Shown piece by piece: positions 1-10,118 of a stretch of DNA of 64,000 nt (within the stretch, counting starts at the first letter, position 1; the number at the start of each line of letters is the position of its first letter). A model generated the notes under the pieces. The model saw only the letters and a list, made by a program, of their open reading frames with translations. It was not told the DNA's origin and made no database searches. Origin of the DNA: Massilia putida (GTDB taxonomy: Bacteria > Pseudomonadota > Gammaproteobacteria > Burkholderiales > Burkholderiaceae_D); assembly GCF_001941825.1 (NCBI RefSeq), contig NZ_CP019038.1:5022001-5086000 (forward strand), given 5' to 3'. The position numbers and the translations under genes are program-made.

Positions 1-671
1 ACCATGAAGTTGAGTGCGTGATAGGGATTGATCGCGGCCAATACGGTGGGCGTTTTCGCAATGTTGATGACACCCATTGTCGCGAGCGCAAGGAACCACA
101 CCAGCATGACCGGACCGAACCATTTGCCGATGCTTCCGGTGCCCTTATTTTGAACACCGTACAAGATCAGCAGGACCACGATCGTCAGCGGTACCACATA
201 GGGTTTAAGTGCCGGGGTAGCCACTTCCACACCTTCGATGGCCGAGAGCACCGAGATTGCCGGCGTGATCACGCTGTCGCCATAAAACAGAGCGGCGCCG
301 AGGAGGCCAACCAGCAGCAGACCGTAATAGAATCGCGAGCCGGGCTTTACCGAGGCGCTGGCAAGGGCCATCAAGGCCATGATGCCGCCTTCTCCCTCGT
401 TGTCGGCACGCAGGATCAAGGTGACATACTTGAGCGAGACGACCAGAACGAGGCCCCACAGGATCAGGGAGACGGCACCCAGCAGATTCGGGGTGTCCAG
501 CGCCAGTCCGAATTCCCTGGAAAAGATCGTTTTCATCGTGTACAGCGGGCTCGTGCCGATGTCGCCGTAGACGATGCCCAGCGCAGTCAGCGTGACCATT
601 GCCAGCCGATCAGGCGGCTGCTTGAGTGTCGGCGCGGTCGCCGTGCCGTTGGCCACATTGGTCGCGTCCAT
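1..671 (-). CDS. kup: Kup-type potassium uptake protein, N-terminal part (runs off the window)
   Basis: Low-affinity K+/H+ symporter of the KUP/HAK/KT family in the inner membrane. Reading the minus strand from the ATG at 671 gives about 223 residues ending at the window edge; the full family protein is about 620 to 630 residues. The hallmark [14 protein letters not shown] lies near residue 32, followed by [10 protein letters not shown] and [16 protein letters not shown], all strongly conserved in Kup. Several hydrophobic helices are visible. The 236 bp upstream carry nothing recognised apart from an imperfect direct repeat (ACGGGGACGCA near 770 and 813). The stop codon is outside the window, so integrity cannot be judged. 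Confidence 0.95.
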   Translation of the reverse strand, partial: MDATNVANGTATAPTLKQPPDRLAMVTLTALGIVYGDIGTSPLYTMKTIFSREFGLALDTPNLLGAVSLILWGLVLVVSLKYVTLILRADNEGEGGIMALMALASASVKPGSRFYYGLLLVGLLGAALFYGDSVITPAISVLSAIEGVEVATPALKPYVVPLTIVVLLILYGVQNKGTGSIGKWFGPVMLVWFLALATMGVINIAKTPTVLAAINPYHALNFM

Positions 672-907
672 GGTCGTAGTCCGTCTCCTGTCGTGCCTAC
701 GCAATGGAGGCGGCACTATCGTAGCCGGCGGCACATAAAAATCCTGTAAAAAATGCCATATGCCGACGTACGGGGACGCAAGTAGTCGCGCAGGGAGCAT
801 TACCTCCCGGGACGGGGACGCAGGCACGCCCAAGAACGGCTTCGATGCAGGCTCTTGAGACAACCCGGGAAGCAGAGGCGGGAACACGGAAGACGTTCGA
901 CATGAAA

Positions 908-1285
908 TTACGACCCATCTTTTCGAGGTACGACTGGTTGGGTACAGTCTTTCAGATTGACGAGAACAGTCGTTCCCTCTGCAATACGTGTGCCGGGCGC
1001 TACGGGGGCGATGATATGGCGCTGCTTCGGATTGCTACCAAAAAATTTTCCGCTTGAACGAAAGTCAAACTGGACATAGGCATACAGTGACTCGGCCGGC
1101 TCCCCTCCCACGTGCTGAATACGACAGTCGATCGCGCCAAGGGGAAACCGTGTTGTACTCGATCCGAGCATTTCGATCTCGCCGGTACGCCAGCCTCGGC
1201 TGAACGGATGTTGGCCGTTATCGGGTGTACTGCAAGCACAAGCCAAGGTCGCCATTCCGACTGCCATTGCCATTGAAGTTCTCAT
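908..1285 (-). CDS. Small putative lipoprotein of unknown function
   Basis: About 125 residues from the ATG at 1285; an upstream in-frame start would only lengthen the signal region. The N terminus [18 protein letters not shown] is a hydrophobic export signal ending in a weak lipobox (TLAC), so a lipid-anchored or at least exported protein is likely. The mature part contains three further cysteines and no domain I recognise. It is a single gene between divergent kup and the next lipoprotein. The function is unknown. A secreted protein with a cleaved signal is the alternative. Confidence 0.5.
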   Translation of the reverse strand: MRTSMAMAVGMATLACACSTPDNGQHPFSRGWRTGEIEMLGSSTTRFPLGAIDCRIQHVGGEPAESLYAYVQFDFRSSGKFFGSNPKQRHIIAPVAPGTRIAEGTTVLVNLKDCTQPVVPRKDGS

Positions 1286-1567
1286 ATCACTTCGTTCCAC
1301 GGGTAGGGGGCGATAGGTTGCCTGTCATTGATTCAATAAGTTTCCCAAAGGGTTTTCGATCAGATTCCAAGCGATCAGTCTGGCATCTCCATCGGAGCCC
1401 TGTATGTGGACATCCAAAACAATTGAATCGACCAGATCCGCCACGTGAATATTATCCAGCAATGACATTTTTCGTCTTTTAATGATTACTTAACTGTAAT
1501 CGAAAGCAGACAAAGATGGTCTTATGATAACGATCGAAGCCTCGCATTTGCTTTTCCGCGATACGCC

Positions 1568-1942
1568 ATGCGTCAATATTTACGTGCTGTAAGCATCGTC
1601 ACGTTTCTTTTGCTCGGTTCGTGCGCGCCATTGGATAGCGATATGGTGGATTGGGCGCATGGCGCCCGGGTTGGAACCGTTCTCGAACCACTGACGGCGC
1701 AAACCGCGGAGGCGATGCTTGGGTCGTGTTGGCCGCGAAACGCCGCGTCGTCAGCGGCGCGGCAATATGTGCTGGTGCGCTACCGGGCGGTCAAGTTACC
1801 CCACAAAGTAGTCGCGTCAGCTCCGCTGGACCTCGGGCTGCGCCGTGGAGACAAGGTCGAGATTTGGCCGGGCGATTGTGACGCGGGCCAACTATCGCGC
1901 GTCGACCGTGTGCTCACGGCGCCATCGACTCGTGATCAATAA
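1568..1942 (+). CDS. Small lipoprotein of unknown function
   Basis: A 124-residue protein with a clear lipoprotein signal: a basic start (MRQYLR), a hydrophobic stretch and a good lipobox LGSC with Cys at about residue 19. The mature part is about 105 residues. It contains LVRYRAVKLP and a segment LRRGDKVEIWPGDC that could be a small beta-rich fold, perhaps resembling short lipoproteins that bind other envelope proteins. I recognise no family. The next gene on the same strand is about 400 bp away, so it is probably its own transcription unit. Confidence 0.6.
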   Translation: MRQYLRAVSIVTFLLLGSCAPLDSDMVDWAHGARVGTVLEPLTAQTAEAMLGSCWPRNAASSAARQYVLVRYRAVKLPHKVVASAPLDLGLRRGDKVEIWPGDCDAGQLSRVDRVLTAPSTRDQ

Positions 1943-2338
1943 GGCGCGTCGGGTTAATGAAGTTTTTCGCTCAGAAGCCCGAGCAAGCTGCACAACATTA
2001 AGCCGGTCAGGCCAGGTTGGCTGATTCGTTGAGTGACTTAGAACGCGCAGCAGACCTGCAGTACGGCATGTGCGCTTTTCCTAAAGACATGGCTTTGGAC
2101 CAATCGATGGATTGCCAATTGAACGTTCCTAGTTAAATTAGGGGCGCCCATTCCACGGGGGCGCGTGATACGCGCAGATTTTTTTGCTGGCGCCTGTTTC
2201 TGTCCACGTTTTGCGGCAATTAATATGGCCGAATCGTAATGAAGAAATTGAGTTTTCTTCTTACACTGCGGTATGAATTCCTTCTCGGTGCCATTTGTCC
2301 CGGTATGGCAATGGGAAATAATCGATATAAGAAACGAA
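1943..2338. other. Intergenic region, nothing recognised
   Basis: About 400 bp between the lipoprotein gene and the RND adaptor gene. No convincing ORF, terminator or repeat was found. It presumably holds the promoter of the efflux operon, but no clear -35/-10 pair could be assigned. Confidence 0.5.
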
Positions 2339-3532
2339 ATGCGAGATATCGGACTGAACAAATTCTCTTTGCTTGCGCGCTCGGCGTTCGCCGCAACACT
2401 CGTCGCCATCAACCTGGCTGCCTGCCACCACGACGCGACCGGCGAAGTGGGGACAGGTGCGTTGCGCCAAAACCATCGGGCACCCGATACCGTTGTGTTG
2501 GAAGATCAGCAACTCAAGAACGTGCAGGTCGCTACAGTGCAATCTGTACAGTTTGTTCCAACTGTCGAGACGTTGGGTTATATCGATTTTGACCAGGACC
2601 GCAGCGTGCCGGTCTTTCCTACTGTTACGGGCCATATTCGTTCGATCAATGTGCAGTCCGGTGATGTTGTTCGAAAAGGGCAGATCCTGTACACCCTCGA
2701 CAGTCCCGACTTCGTCACCGCCCAGTCCAACCTCATCGCATCGGCAGGAACGCTCAAACTTACGTCGGCGGCTCTGGAACGTGCGCGCAGGATGCTCGAG
2801 ATCCAGGCAAACGCGCAAAAAGACGTGGAGCAGGCGCAGGCCGATCATCAGAACGCGGAGTCGGCGTACAGGTCGGCCCAGGGCACGCTACGAGTGTTCG
2901 GGCTGAGCGACGCTGACATTGCGCGCATCCTCGAGCGCCACCAAGTTGACACGGAACTGCCGGTTCGCAGTTCCATGAACGGGCGTGTTACGGCACGCAA
3001 TGCGGCGCCCGGCGTACTGGTCCAGCCAGGGACAGGGCCGGCACCGTTGACCATTACCGATGCCACGATCAAATGGATGATCGCCAGCCCAGGGGAAACC
3101 GACCTGGCCCATCTACAGGTGGGACAAGCGGTCCTCGTCAAAGTCCAGGCTTACCCGGACCGCACGTTCGGTGGCCGGATCACCAATATCGGTGCCGCAT
3201 TCGACCCGAACACACATCGCGTTGCGGTGCGTTCCGAGGTTCGGGATCCGGAGAACCTCCTGCGACCGCAGATGATGGCATCGTTCCGGATCGAAACGGG
3301 GCCGCCCTCGGTCGCGCTAGCGGTGCCTGCCGACGCGGTCGTGCGGGAGAGCGATGGCACGATGACGTTGTTTGTGACACCCGACGGGCGCAGCTTCATC
3401 CGGCGTACAGTGGATATCGGCTATCAACGTGACAACATGATCGCTATCGTGTCCGGCATCCGGTCCGGCGAGCAGGTGGCCACCCGGGGCGCGCTGTTCC
3501 TGTCGAACGCACTGGCGCTGCAGTCGCAATGA
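2339..3532 (+). CDS. RND efflux periplasmic adaptor (HlyD/CusB-CzcB type)
   Basis: Membrane-fusion protein linking an inner-membrane RND pump to an outer-membrane channel. The start chosen is the ATG at 2339 because it opens directly into a lipoprotein signal ending in the lipobox NLAAC near residue 29. A longer start at 2273 would bury this signal. About 397 residues follow: a barrel-sandwich half (VVRKGQILYTLDSPDF), an alpha-helical hairpin rich in A, Q and E, a second lipoyl half (GRVTARNAAPGVLVQPG) and beta-barrel and membrane-proximal domains. It is first in an operon with the permease 10 bp downstream. The family fits heavy-metal or HME pumps; the substrate is not evident. Confidence 0.9.
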   Translation: MRDIGLNKFSLLARSAFAATLVAINLAACHHDATGEVGTGALRQNHRAPDTVVLEDQQLKNVQVATVQSVQFVPTVETLGYIDFDQDRSVPVFPTVTGHIRSINVQSGDVVRKGQILYTLDSPDFVTAQSNLIASAGTLKLTSAALERARRMLEIQANAQKDVEQAQADHQNAESAYRSAQGTLRVFGLSDADIARILERHQVDTELPVRSSMNGRVTARNAAPGVLVQPGTGPAPLTITDATIKWMIASPGETDLAHLQVGQAVLVKVQAYPDRTFGGRITNIGAAFDPNTHRVAVRSEVRDPENLLRPQMMASFRIETGPPSVALAVPADAVVRESDGTMTLFVTPDGRSFIRRTVDIGYQRDNMIAIVSGIRSGEQVATRGALFLSNALALQSQ

Positions 3533-3542
3533 AGGAGCCGTT

Positions 3543-6500
3543 TTGATTCGCGCTCTCACGTCCTTTGCATTGACGCGCCGTCCGATCATCCTGCTTGGCT
3601 TGCTCGCCTTCACAATTGCCGGCATCGTCGCCTACCTCCGGTTGAATATCGAGGCCTATCCCAACCCCGCGCCTGTGATCCTCGAGATCACGGCCCAGGC
3701 GGCTGGCCTGTCTGCGGAGGAAATGGAACGCCTGTACACGCGTCCGATGGAAGTCGGCCTTGCAACCACGCCCGGCGTCGACAATATCCGCTCGACGTCT
3801 TTTTATGGCCTCTCTTTCGTCAGGGTGACATTCAAGTACGGAGTCGACTACTACTTCGCATCGACCCAGGCAGCGCTCAACCTGCAGCAGAATGTCAATC
3901 TGCCAAATAACGTCCAGCCCCAAATCCAGGCGTCAAGCCTGGTCGGCGAGATTTTTCGCTACCAGGTCGTCGGACCGTCGCATACCGGACTGACGCAACT
4001 GCGCACATTGCAGGACTGGGTGATCACCCGCCGCCTGCTGACCGTACCCGGAGTGGCACAGGTCGTGTCCTGGGGCGGCACGACCAAGGAATATCATGTC
4101 GAGGTCGACCCGCACAAACTCGAGTCCTATGGCCTCACATTGCAGCAGGTCATTGCAGCGGTCGGCAATGGCAACTTGAATATCGGGGGACGTACGATCA
4201 GCCTGGGTCAGCAATCGGTAAACATCAGGGGGGTCGGGTTGATCCGTGATGTGGACGATATTGGCAACATCGTCCTGGCGCAGTCGAACGGCCTTCCGGT
4301 ATTGGTGAGGAATATCGCGCAGGTCGACATCGGAACGATGCCGCGCCTGGGCGTTGCCGGACGCGATGCCGAAAACGATGTCGTCACGGGCGTGGTCGTC
4401 ATGAATCGAACCCAGCAGACGGGCGAGATGGTCGAGTGGGTCAAGGCCGAGATCGCGAAGATCAATGGCGACGGCACCTTGCCGCCCGGTGTACACATCG
4501 TGCCGTTCTACGACCGCTCGACCCTGGTGAGCGTGACCACCCATACAGTGCTGCATAACCTGTTGTTCGGTTGTCTGCTGGTGTTCTTCATCCAGTGGAT
4601 TTTTCTTGGCGACCTGCGCAGCGCCGTCATCGTTAGCGCAAATATTCCGATCGCCCTGTTTTTTTCGATCATTATCCTGGTACTGCTTGGCGATTCCGCC
4701 AATTTGCTGTCGCTCGGTGCGGTCGACTTCGGTATCATCGTCGACTCGGCCGTGATCCTGGTCGAGAATATCTTCCGCAATTTCCAGAAATCGCCGGCAG
4801 AGCGCCAGGAACTACTCGAGAGCGAGCACCAGAGTTTGCTTGCCGCCCATATTCAGAGCAAGGCAAAGCGGCGCTGGGGCCCGCGTCTACGTCTGTTGCT
4901 CATCTCTACAAAAGAGGTCGACCGCGCCGTACTGTTCTCGTCGGCGATCACGGTGGCGGCTTTTATTCCTCTGTTCACGATGCAGGGCGTGGAAGGCCAG
5001 ATCTTCAATCCGATGGCGCGTACTTATGCGTATGCGTTGAGCGGAGCGTTGCTGGCCACATTTACCGTTACGCCCGTTCTGGCATCGCTGTTATTGCCAC
5101 GGCAAGTTAAGGAAACGGAGACCCGCCTGGTCCGTGTACTGCGCCGCCTATACACGCCGGCGCTCGCGTGGGCGCTGGCACGGCGCCGGACCACTGTCGC
5201 ATTGGGTCTCCTGTTCCTGGCTGTTGCCGCCTTACTTTTCCCACGTATCGGCAGCGAGTTTCTGCCGACACTCGAAGAAGGGAATCTTTGGATCCGCGCC
5301 ACGATGCCGCCGACCATTACGCTCGATGCAGGGCGACAGCAGGTCGACCGCATGCGTGCCATCCTGAAACGCCACCGCGAAGTCGTGACAGTGGTTTCTC
5401 AACATGGCCGCCCCGACGACGGCAGCGATGCCGCAGGCTTCTATAACGCTGAATTGTTCGTGCCGCTCAGGCCGCTGGACGAATGGCGCAGTGGCTATAC
5501 GAAGGACATGCTGGTTGCCGATCTGCAGAAGGAATTCGCTGCGGAATTCACCGGGATTGAATTCAATTTTTCTCAATACATCCAGGACAACGTCGAGGAA
5601 GGCTTGTCTGGTGTGAAGGGCGCGAACTCGGTCAAGATCATTGGCAGGGATCTGTCCGTGCTAGAAAATCTGGCCGAGCAGATCATGCGAGAAATGCACC
5701 AGATCAAAGGCGTCGAGGACCTTGGCGTTTTTCATGTTCTCGGCCAACCGAACTTCAACATCACGGTCGACCGCGCACGCGCGGCACGCTATGGCTTGAA
5801 TGCCGGTGACATCAACGCCGTGGTGCAGGCAGCGACCGGGGGAACTGAGGTGACCAAGGTGCAGGAAGAGGATCGCCAGTTCTCGCTGACTGTGCGCCTG
5901 AGGCCCGAATACCGCAACAACCTGGATGCAATCCGCGCGATCCGGGTCGGTTATCCCTTGCCAAACGGCGGTACCGGTTATGTCGCGTTGCGCGACGTCG
6001 CCGATGTCGGGCTGGCCACGGGCGCGTCCTACATCTATCACGAACGCAATGAGCGATACATTCCCGTCAAGTTCAGTGTGCGTGGCCGCGACCTGGGGAG
6101 CACCGTGACGGAAGCACAGGCGCGGATTACGCAAAAGATTGCCTTGCCCAACGGCTACCGCGTTGACTGGGCCGGCGAGTTTGACGAATTGCAGCAGGCA
6201 AAGCATCGCCTCGCAATCGTCCTTCCGGTCACGATCGTGGTGATCCTGGTGCTGCTGTACACCTTGTTCAATTCGTTCCGCGACAGTCTGTTGACACTCG
6301 CTGCCATTCCTTTCTCGATCGCGGGCGGCATCATTGCGCTCTACCTGTCCGGGCTGCATTTCTCGATATCGGCAGCAATCGGGTTTGTTTCGCTCTTTGG
6401 CGTATCGGTGATGAACGGCATCCTGATCCTGACCTATTTCAATCATTTGACCCATGAAGGGGCCGCGCCCCTCGAGGCGATGCGCGAAGCCGCCGAACAG

Positions 6501-6698
6501 CGCATGCGCCCCATGCTGATGACTGCGTTGTCGGCGGCGATCGGCCTGTTTCCTGCTGCAATATCGACAGGAATCGGCAGCCAGGTGCAGCAACCCCTGG
6601 CGGTTGTGGTGGTAGGAGGGATGCTTCTCGGCCCCGTGATGTTGTTGATCGTGGCGCCAGCCTTGCAGGTCATGGTATTGGAAAGGAAGGGCACATGA
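3543..6698 (+). CDS. RND efflux permease, HME (CzcA/CusA-like) family
   Basis: Inner-membrane proton-driven RND pump of 1051 residues, the usual length. The start is TTG at 3543 with an AAGGAG ribosome site just upstream; no ATG fits better. TM4 carries DFGIIVDSAVILVEN with D395, D401 and E408, matching the D402/D408/E415 proton-relay triad known from CzcA and pointing to the heavy-metal efflux subfamily rather than drug pumps. The two pseudo-symmetric halves with large periplasmic loops are intact. It sits between the adaptor and the outer-membrane factor and overlaps the latter by 4 nt. The metal or other substrate cannot be read from sequence. Confidence 0.93.
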   Translation: MIRALTSFALTRRPIILLGLLAFTIAGIVAYLRLNIEAYPNPAPVILEITAQAAGLSAEEMERLYTRPMEVGLATTPGVDNIRSTSFYGLSFVRVTFKYGVDYYFASTQAALNLQQNVNLPNNVQPQIQASSLVGEIFRYQVVGPSHTGLTQLRTLQDWVITRRLLTVPGVAQVVSWGGTTKEYHVEVDPHKLESYGLTLQQVIAAVGNGNLNIGGRTISLGQQSVNIRGVGLIRDVDDIGNIVLAQSNGLPVLVRNIAQVDIGTMPRLGVAGRDAENDVVTGVVVMNRTQQTGEMVEWVKAEIAKINGDGTLPPGVHIVPFYDRSTLVSVTTHTVLHNLLFGCLLVFFIQWIFLGDLRSAVIVSANIPIALFFSIIILVLLGDSANLLSLGAVDFGIIVDSAVILVENIFRNFQKSPAERQELLESEHQSLLAAHIQSKAKRRWGPRLRLLLISTKEVDRAVLFSSAITVAAFIPLFTMQGVEGQIFNPMARTYAYALSGALLATFTVTPVLASLLLPRQVKETETRLVRVLRRLYTPALAWALARRRTTVALGLLFLAVAALLFPRIGSEFLPTLEEGNLWIRATMPPTITLDAGRQQVDRMRAILKRHREVVTVVSQHGRPDDGSDAAGFYNAELFVPLRPLDEWRSGYTKDMLVADLQKEFAAEFTGIEFNFSQYIQDNVEEGLSGVKGANSVKIIGRDLSVLENLAEQIMREMHQIKGVEDLGVFHVLGQPNFNITVDRARAARYGLNAGDINAVVQAATGGTEVTKVQEEDRQFSLTVRLRPEYRNNLDAIRAIRVGYPLPNGGTGYVALRDVADVGLATGASYIYHERNERYIPVKFSVRGRDLGSTVTEAQARITQKIALPNGYRVDWAGEFDELQQAKHRLAIVLPVTIVVILVLLYTLFNSFRDSLLTLAAIPFSIAGGIIALYLSGLHFSISAAIGFVSLFGVSVMNGILILTYFNHLTHEGAAPLEAMREAAEQRMRPMLMTALSAAIGLFPAAISTGIGSQVQQPLAVVVVGGMLLGPVMLLIVAPALQVMVLERKGT

Positions 6699-8167
6699 TG
6701 AAGCAGGTCTTCAATACCGTGCGGATGGCCGGGCTGATAGCCTGTGTCGGGCTTGGCGGCTGTGCCGTGGGGCCGGATTTCAAGCCACCGGCGGCGCCCG
6801 AAGTGGGTACCTATACGCGTGGCGCCCTGCAGGCGACCGCGAGCGCACCCGGAGCGGGCGGGACGTCCCAGCATTTTGCAGCGGGGCAGGAGGTCCTGCG
6901 CGCGTGGTGGGGCGCCTTTGGATCTGCGGCCTTGAATAGCCTGATCGAGCAGGCCTTTCGCGCCAACCCGAACGTCGCCGCTGCCAAGGCCGCGTTGCGT
7001 CAGGCGCAGGAAACTACGGCTGCGCAGCGGTCGGCGTTTTTTCCGACCATTTCAGCGAATTACTCGCCAGGGCGCCAGCGTCAGGGTACCGGCACCGTTT
7101 CTCCGAACCTGTCGTCGGGGGAGAATCCGTATACGCTTCATACCGCTCAACTGTCGATCAGCTATGTGCCCGACGTGTTCGGACTGAACCGCCGTACTGT
7201 CGAATCCCTGGCGGCACAAGAGGAAGTCCAGCGCTTCCAATTGGAGGCCACCTATTTGTCGCTCGCGGCGAACGTGGCGCTGGCAGCAATCCAGGAAGCG
7301 TCTTTGCGGGCCCAGGTCGCCTCCACGCAAGACATGATCCAGGCTGAGACACGTCTCGTCGATCTTATTCAGCGTCAGTCCACCCTGGGCTATGCGTCGG
7401 GTCTCGACCTGGCGACCCAGCAGGCGGCGTTGGCCCAGGCCAGCCAGGCGCTACCGCCGCTGACAAGACAGTTGGAACAGTCCAGGAATCTGTTGGCGGT
7501 CTTGACCGGCCGTATGCCTTCGCAAGTTACGGATGCTGACCTTGACTTCGATCTCGAGAAGCTGCATCTGCCGGAGACCCTTCCGCTCAGTCTGCCTTCG
7601 CAACTGGTGGAGCGACGGCCCGATGTGCGCGCCGCGCAGGCCCAGTGGCACGCTGCCAGCGCGTCGGTCGGGGTCGCCACCGCCAATCGGGTGCCACAAT
7701 TTTCGATCTCTGCTGCATATGGTGGCAATGCCACCGCGTTCGCACAGATGTTCTCCGGGCAAAACATGTTCTGGGGGGTGACCGGGAACGTCGCGCAGAC
7801 CCTCTTCGATGCCGGGGCACTCAAGCATCGCCAGGGCGCGGCGGAAGCGGCACTCGACCAGGCGGCCGCGCAATACCGAGCCTCCGTGCTGACTGCGTTT
7901 CAAAACGTCGCGGACACGCTCTATGCAATCGACCAAGACGCACAGGCATTGCGCGCCGCTGTCGACGCGGAAGCGGCAACGAAAAAGACCTTCGATCTGA
8001 CTCGTAAGCAGCGCGAACTGGGCGGTGCCAGTGCGCTCGTGGTATTGAATGCGGAACAATCGTATATGCAGGCACGCGTGACGCGCATACAGTTGCAGGC
8101 TGCGCGCTACGCGGACACGGTTGGCCTGTTCCAGGCGCTTGGCGGCGGCTGGAATCGCCGCCAATAA
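6695..8167 (+). CDS. Outer-membrane efflux channel (OprM/NodT-type lipoprotein)
   Basis: Outer-membrane factor of 490 residues that completes the tripartite pump. The N terminus holds a lipoprotein signal with lipobox GLGGC near residue 26, followed by AVGPDFKPP, the standard start of NodT/OprM family proteins. Two OEP repeats follow, including LVERRPDVRAAQ, conserved in the family, and long alpha-helical stretches forming the periplasmic tunnel. Its ATG overlaps the permease stop (ATGA), so the genes are translationally coupled. It is intact at both ends. Confidence 0.92.
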   Translation: MMKQVFNTVRMAGLIACVGLGGCAVGPDFKPPAAPEVGTYTRGALQATASAPGAGGTSQHFAAGQEVLRAWWGAFGSAALNSLIEQAFRANPNVAAAKAALRQAQETTAAQRSAFFPTISANYSPGRQRQGTGTVSPNLSSGENPYTLHTAQLSISYVPDVFGLNRRTVESLAAQEEVQRFQLEATYLSLAANVALAAIQEASLRAQVASTQDMIQAETRLVDLIQRQSTLGYASGLDLATQQAALAQASQALPPLTRQLEQSRNLLAVLTGRMPSQVTDADLDFDLEKLHLPETLPLSLPSQLVERRPDVRAAQAQWHAASASVGVATANRVPQFSISAAYGGNATAFAQMFSGQNMFWGVTGNVAQTLFDAGALKHRQGAAEAALDQAAAQYRASVLTAFQNVADTLYAIDQDAQALRAAVDAEAATKKTFDLTRKQRELGGASALVVLNAEQSYMQARVTRIQLQAARYADTVGLFQALGGGWNRRQ

Positions 8168-8485
8168 AAATAGGTTCGCGCGTATTGGCGAAAAATCGCT
8201 GGCGACTGCGACGGCGTGTTTGTTAGTGGACGCACCAAGTCGGAACGGCATGGCGAATATAATCGTTGCGCGCCGTGATTCGATTCGGCGTGCGCCGCCA
8301 TGGACGCGAAGCCGTAACTTGCTATTGCTTTAGATGTCTTAAATTGTGCGGCCTTCTGCCAGCGCTTCTGCTCGCAACGATGCTGCCGTGAACGGTGGAA
8401 CTGATGCGACGTCATTGGCGCGCTGGCAGGATGTGCAGTTGTCATTTTCCGATAGGAAGAAAAAGCCGCGGCTGCGGTTGCGTTC
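8168..8485. other. Intergenic region, nothing recognised
   Basis: About 320 bp between the efflux operon and the porin gene. No convincing terminator, ORF or repeat was recognised, though a promoter for the porin is expected here. Confidence 0.4.
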
Positions 8486-10006
8486 TTGAACAACATTGCG
8501 CCAAGGCGCAGCACGGCAGCAACTACAAATACTTATTTAGGAAACGCTTTGTTTTTACCGATCGCTTACGGACACCGGCGCACGCTGCGCCTCTGCGGCT
8601 TGCCCCGCCAGCTGCTATCTGGCAGAGTGCATCATCGCGTCGACACCGTTGTATGCGATTGGTCACGTCTGGTGGCCGGCACTTTTCTGTTTTTTGGGGC
8701 AGTTTGCGGGTCGAACACAGCTCGGGCGCAGGAGTCCGAGGCGGCAGCAGGCTCCGGCCCCGCGCCCTCCGTGGAGCAGTGGAGGCTCGACGGACAGTTC
8801 ACGAACGTTGCGCAGCGTCATCAAAATTTTCGAGCGCTTTATTCAGGCACCAACAGCATGCGGCCGGACGAAGGCATTCGGGAGACAACGGACGCGACGC
8901 TGTTCGCCGGATTACGTTTGGGAAAAGCTACGGAACTTTGGGTCAATCCCGAAATCGACCAGGGATATGGCTTGAGTGACACGTTAGGCGCGGCTGGTTT
9001 TCCAAGCGGTGAAGCATACAAGATTGGCGCCCACAGGCCTTATATAAGGATCCAGAGGGCTTTCGTGCGCCACGTGTATGCAGTCGGCGGGCAACAACAA
9101 AAGATTGAGCCCGCGCCCAACCAATTGGGCGGAACGGCAACTTCGGACAACCTTACATTGACTGTCGGGAAGTTTTCCGTTGTCGACGTGTTTGATACCA
9201 ACACGTATGCCCACGATCCACGCGCGGACTTCCTGAACTGGTCGGTCATCGACGCCGGTGCCTTCGATTATGCCGCGGACGCGTGGGGTTATACGTTCGG
9301 TGCCGCTGTCGAGTGGACCCACGATTGGTGGACCCTGCGCGGTGGCGCGTTTCAAATGTCCGAAGTGCCGAACGCAAAGATCGCGGGCCTTCACCCACGC
9401 CAACATATGTTTGTAACGGAATTTGAAGGCCGCTACACGTGGCGAAACCATCCCGGTAAGGCAAAGCTGCTGGTTTTTGCCAATCAAGCCGAGATGGCGA
9501 ATTATGCCGACGCCGTGCGGTTGGCACATAATATTGGAGGGATACCGGACGTTTCACAGGTCCGGCATTATCAAAGTCGTGTCGGCGTCGTAGCAAATCT
9601 CGAGCAGGAATTGAGCCCGGACTTGGGCATGTTCGCGCGCGTGAGTGCAAACGATGGCAGCAAGGAGGCCTACGAATTTACAGAAATCAACCGGTCCTTT
9701 GCTGGCGGTCTGTCTCTGAAGGGGAAATCGTGGGGTAGAGGCGACGACAGCCTGGGTGTCGCGGCCGTCGTGAACGCGCTCTCTACGGACGCACGAGCTT
9801 ATTTCGCCGCCGGAGGCATCGGCATTTTGATTGGGGACGGTGCGCTCAATTATGGACCCGAAAAAATACTGGAAAGCTATTATTCACTGCAAGTGGATAA
9901 GAATTTAGCGCTTACCATCAATTTTCAGCACCTGTGTAACCCTGCATATAATCGGGACCGCGGGCCGATCAATATCGGTGCGGTTCGTCTGCACATGCTG
10001 TTTTGA
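8486..10006 (+). CDS. OprB-like carbohydrate porin
   Basis: Outer-membrane beta-barrel of the carbohydrate-porin family. Past the leader, the mature part starts near QESEAAAGSGPAP and runs through alternating aromatic strands such as ATELWVNPEIDQGYGLS and FSVVDVFDTNTYAHDP, both typical of this porin family. It ends in a C-terminal Phe (LHMLF), the BAM recognition signal. The 506-residue length includes an unusually long N-terminal region before the likely signal helix (WSRLVAGTFLFFGAVC), so the true start may lie further in, perhaps at a non-ATG codon near 8650. It stands alone, convergent with the RND permease downstream. Confidence 0.8.
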   Translation: MNNIAPRRSTAATTNTYLGNALFLPIAYGHRRTLRLCGLPRQLLSGRVHHRVDTVVCDWSRLVAGTFLFFGAVCGSNTARAQESEAAAGSGPAPSVEQWRLDGQFTNVAQRHQNFRALYSGTNSMRPDEGIRETTDATLFAGLRLGKATELWVNPEIDQGYGLSDTLGAAGFPSGEAYKIGAHRPYIRIQRAFVRHVYAVGGQQQKIEPAPNQLGGTATSDNLTLTVGKFSVVDVFDTNTYAHDPRADFLNWSVIDAGAFDYAADAWGYTFGAAVEWTHDWWTLRGGAFQMSEVPNAKIAGLHPRQHMFVTEFEGRYTWRNHPGKAKLLVFANQAEMANYADAVRLAHNIGGIPDVSQVRHYQSRVGVVANLEQELSPDLGMFARVSANDGSKEAYEFTEINRSFAGGLSLKGKSWGRGDDSLGVAAVVNALSTDARAYFAAGGIGILIGDGALNYGPEKILESYYSLQVDKNLALTINFQHLCNPAYNRDRGPINIGAVRLHMLF

Positions 10007-10026
10007 TAGGATCTCAGCACCGGTTA

Positions 10027-10112
10027 TTTGCACCAGAGCCCTTACTCGGACGGTTACGCATACTGGGCAAAGTCTGACATTTTAGCCGAGCTGCACGTTT
10101 GCACCAGAGCCC
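10027..10112. repeat. 15-bp direct repeat pair between porin and RND genes
   Basis: TTTGCACCAGAGCCC occurs at 10027-10041 and again, identical, at 10098-10112, with 56 bp between. It lies exactly in the gap between two convergent genes. It may be a scar of an excised or inserted element; no open reading frame lies between the copies. Confidence 0.6.
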
Positions 10113-10118
10113 GCCGCG

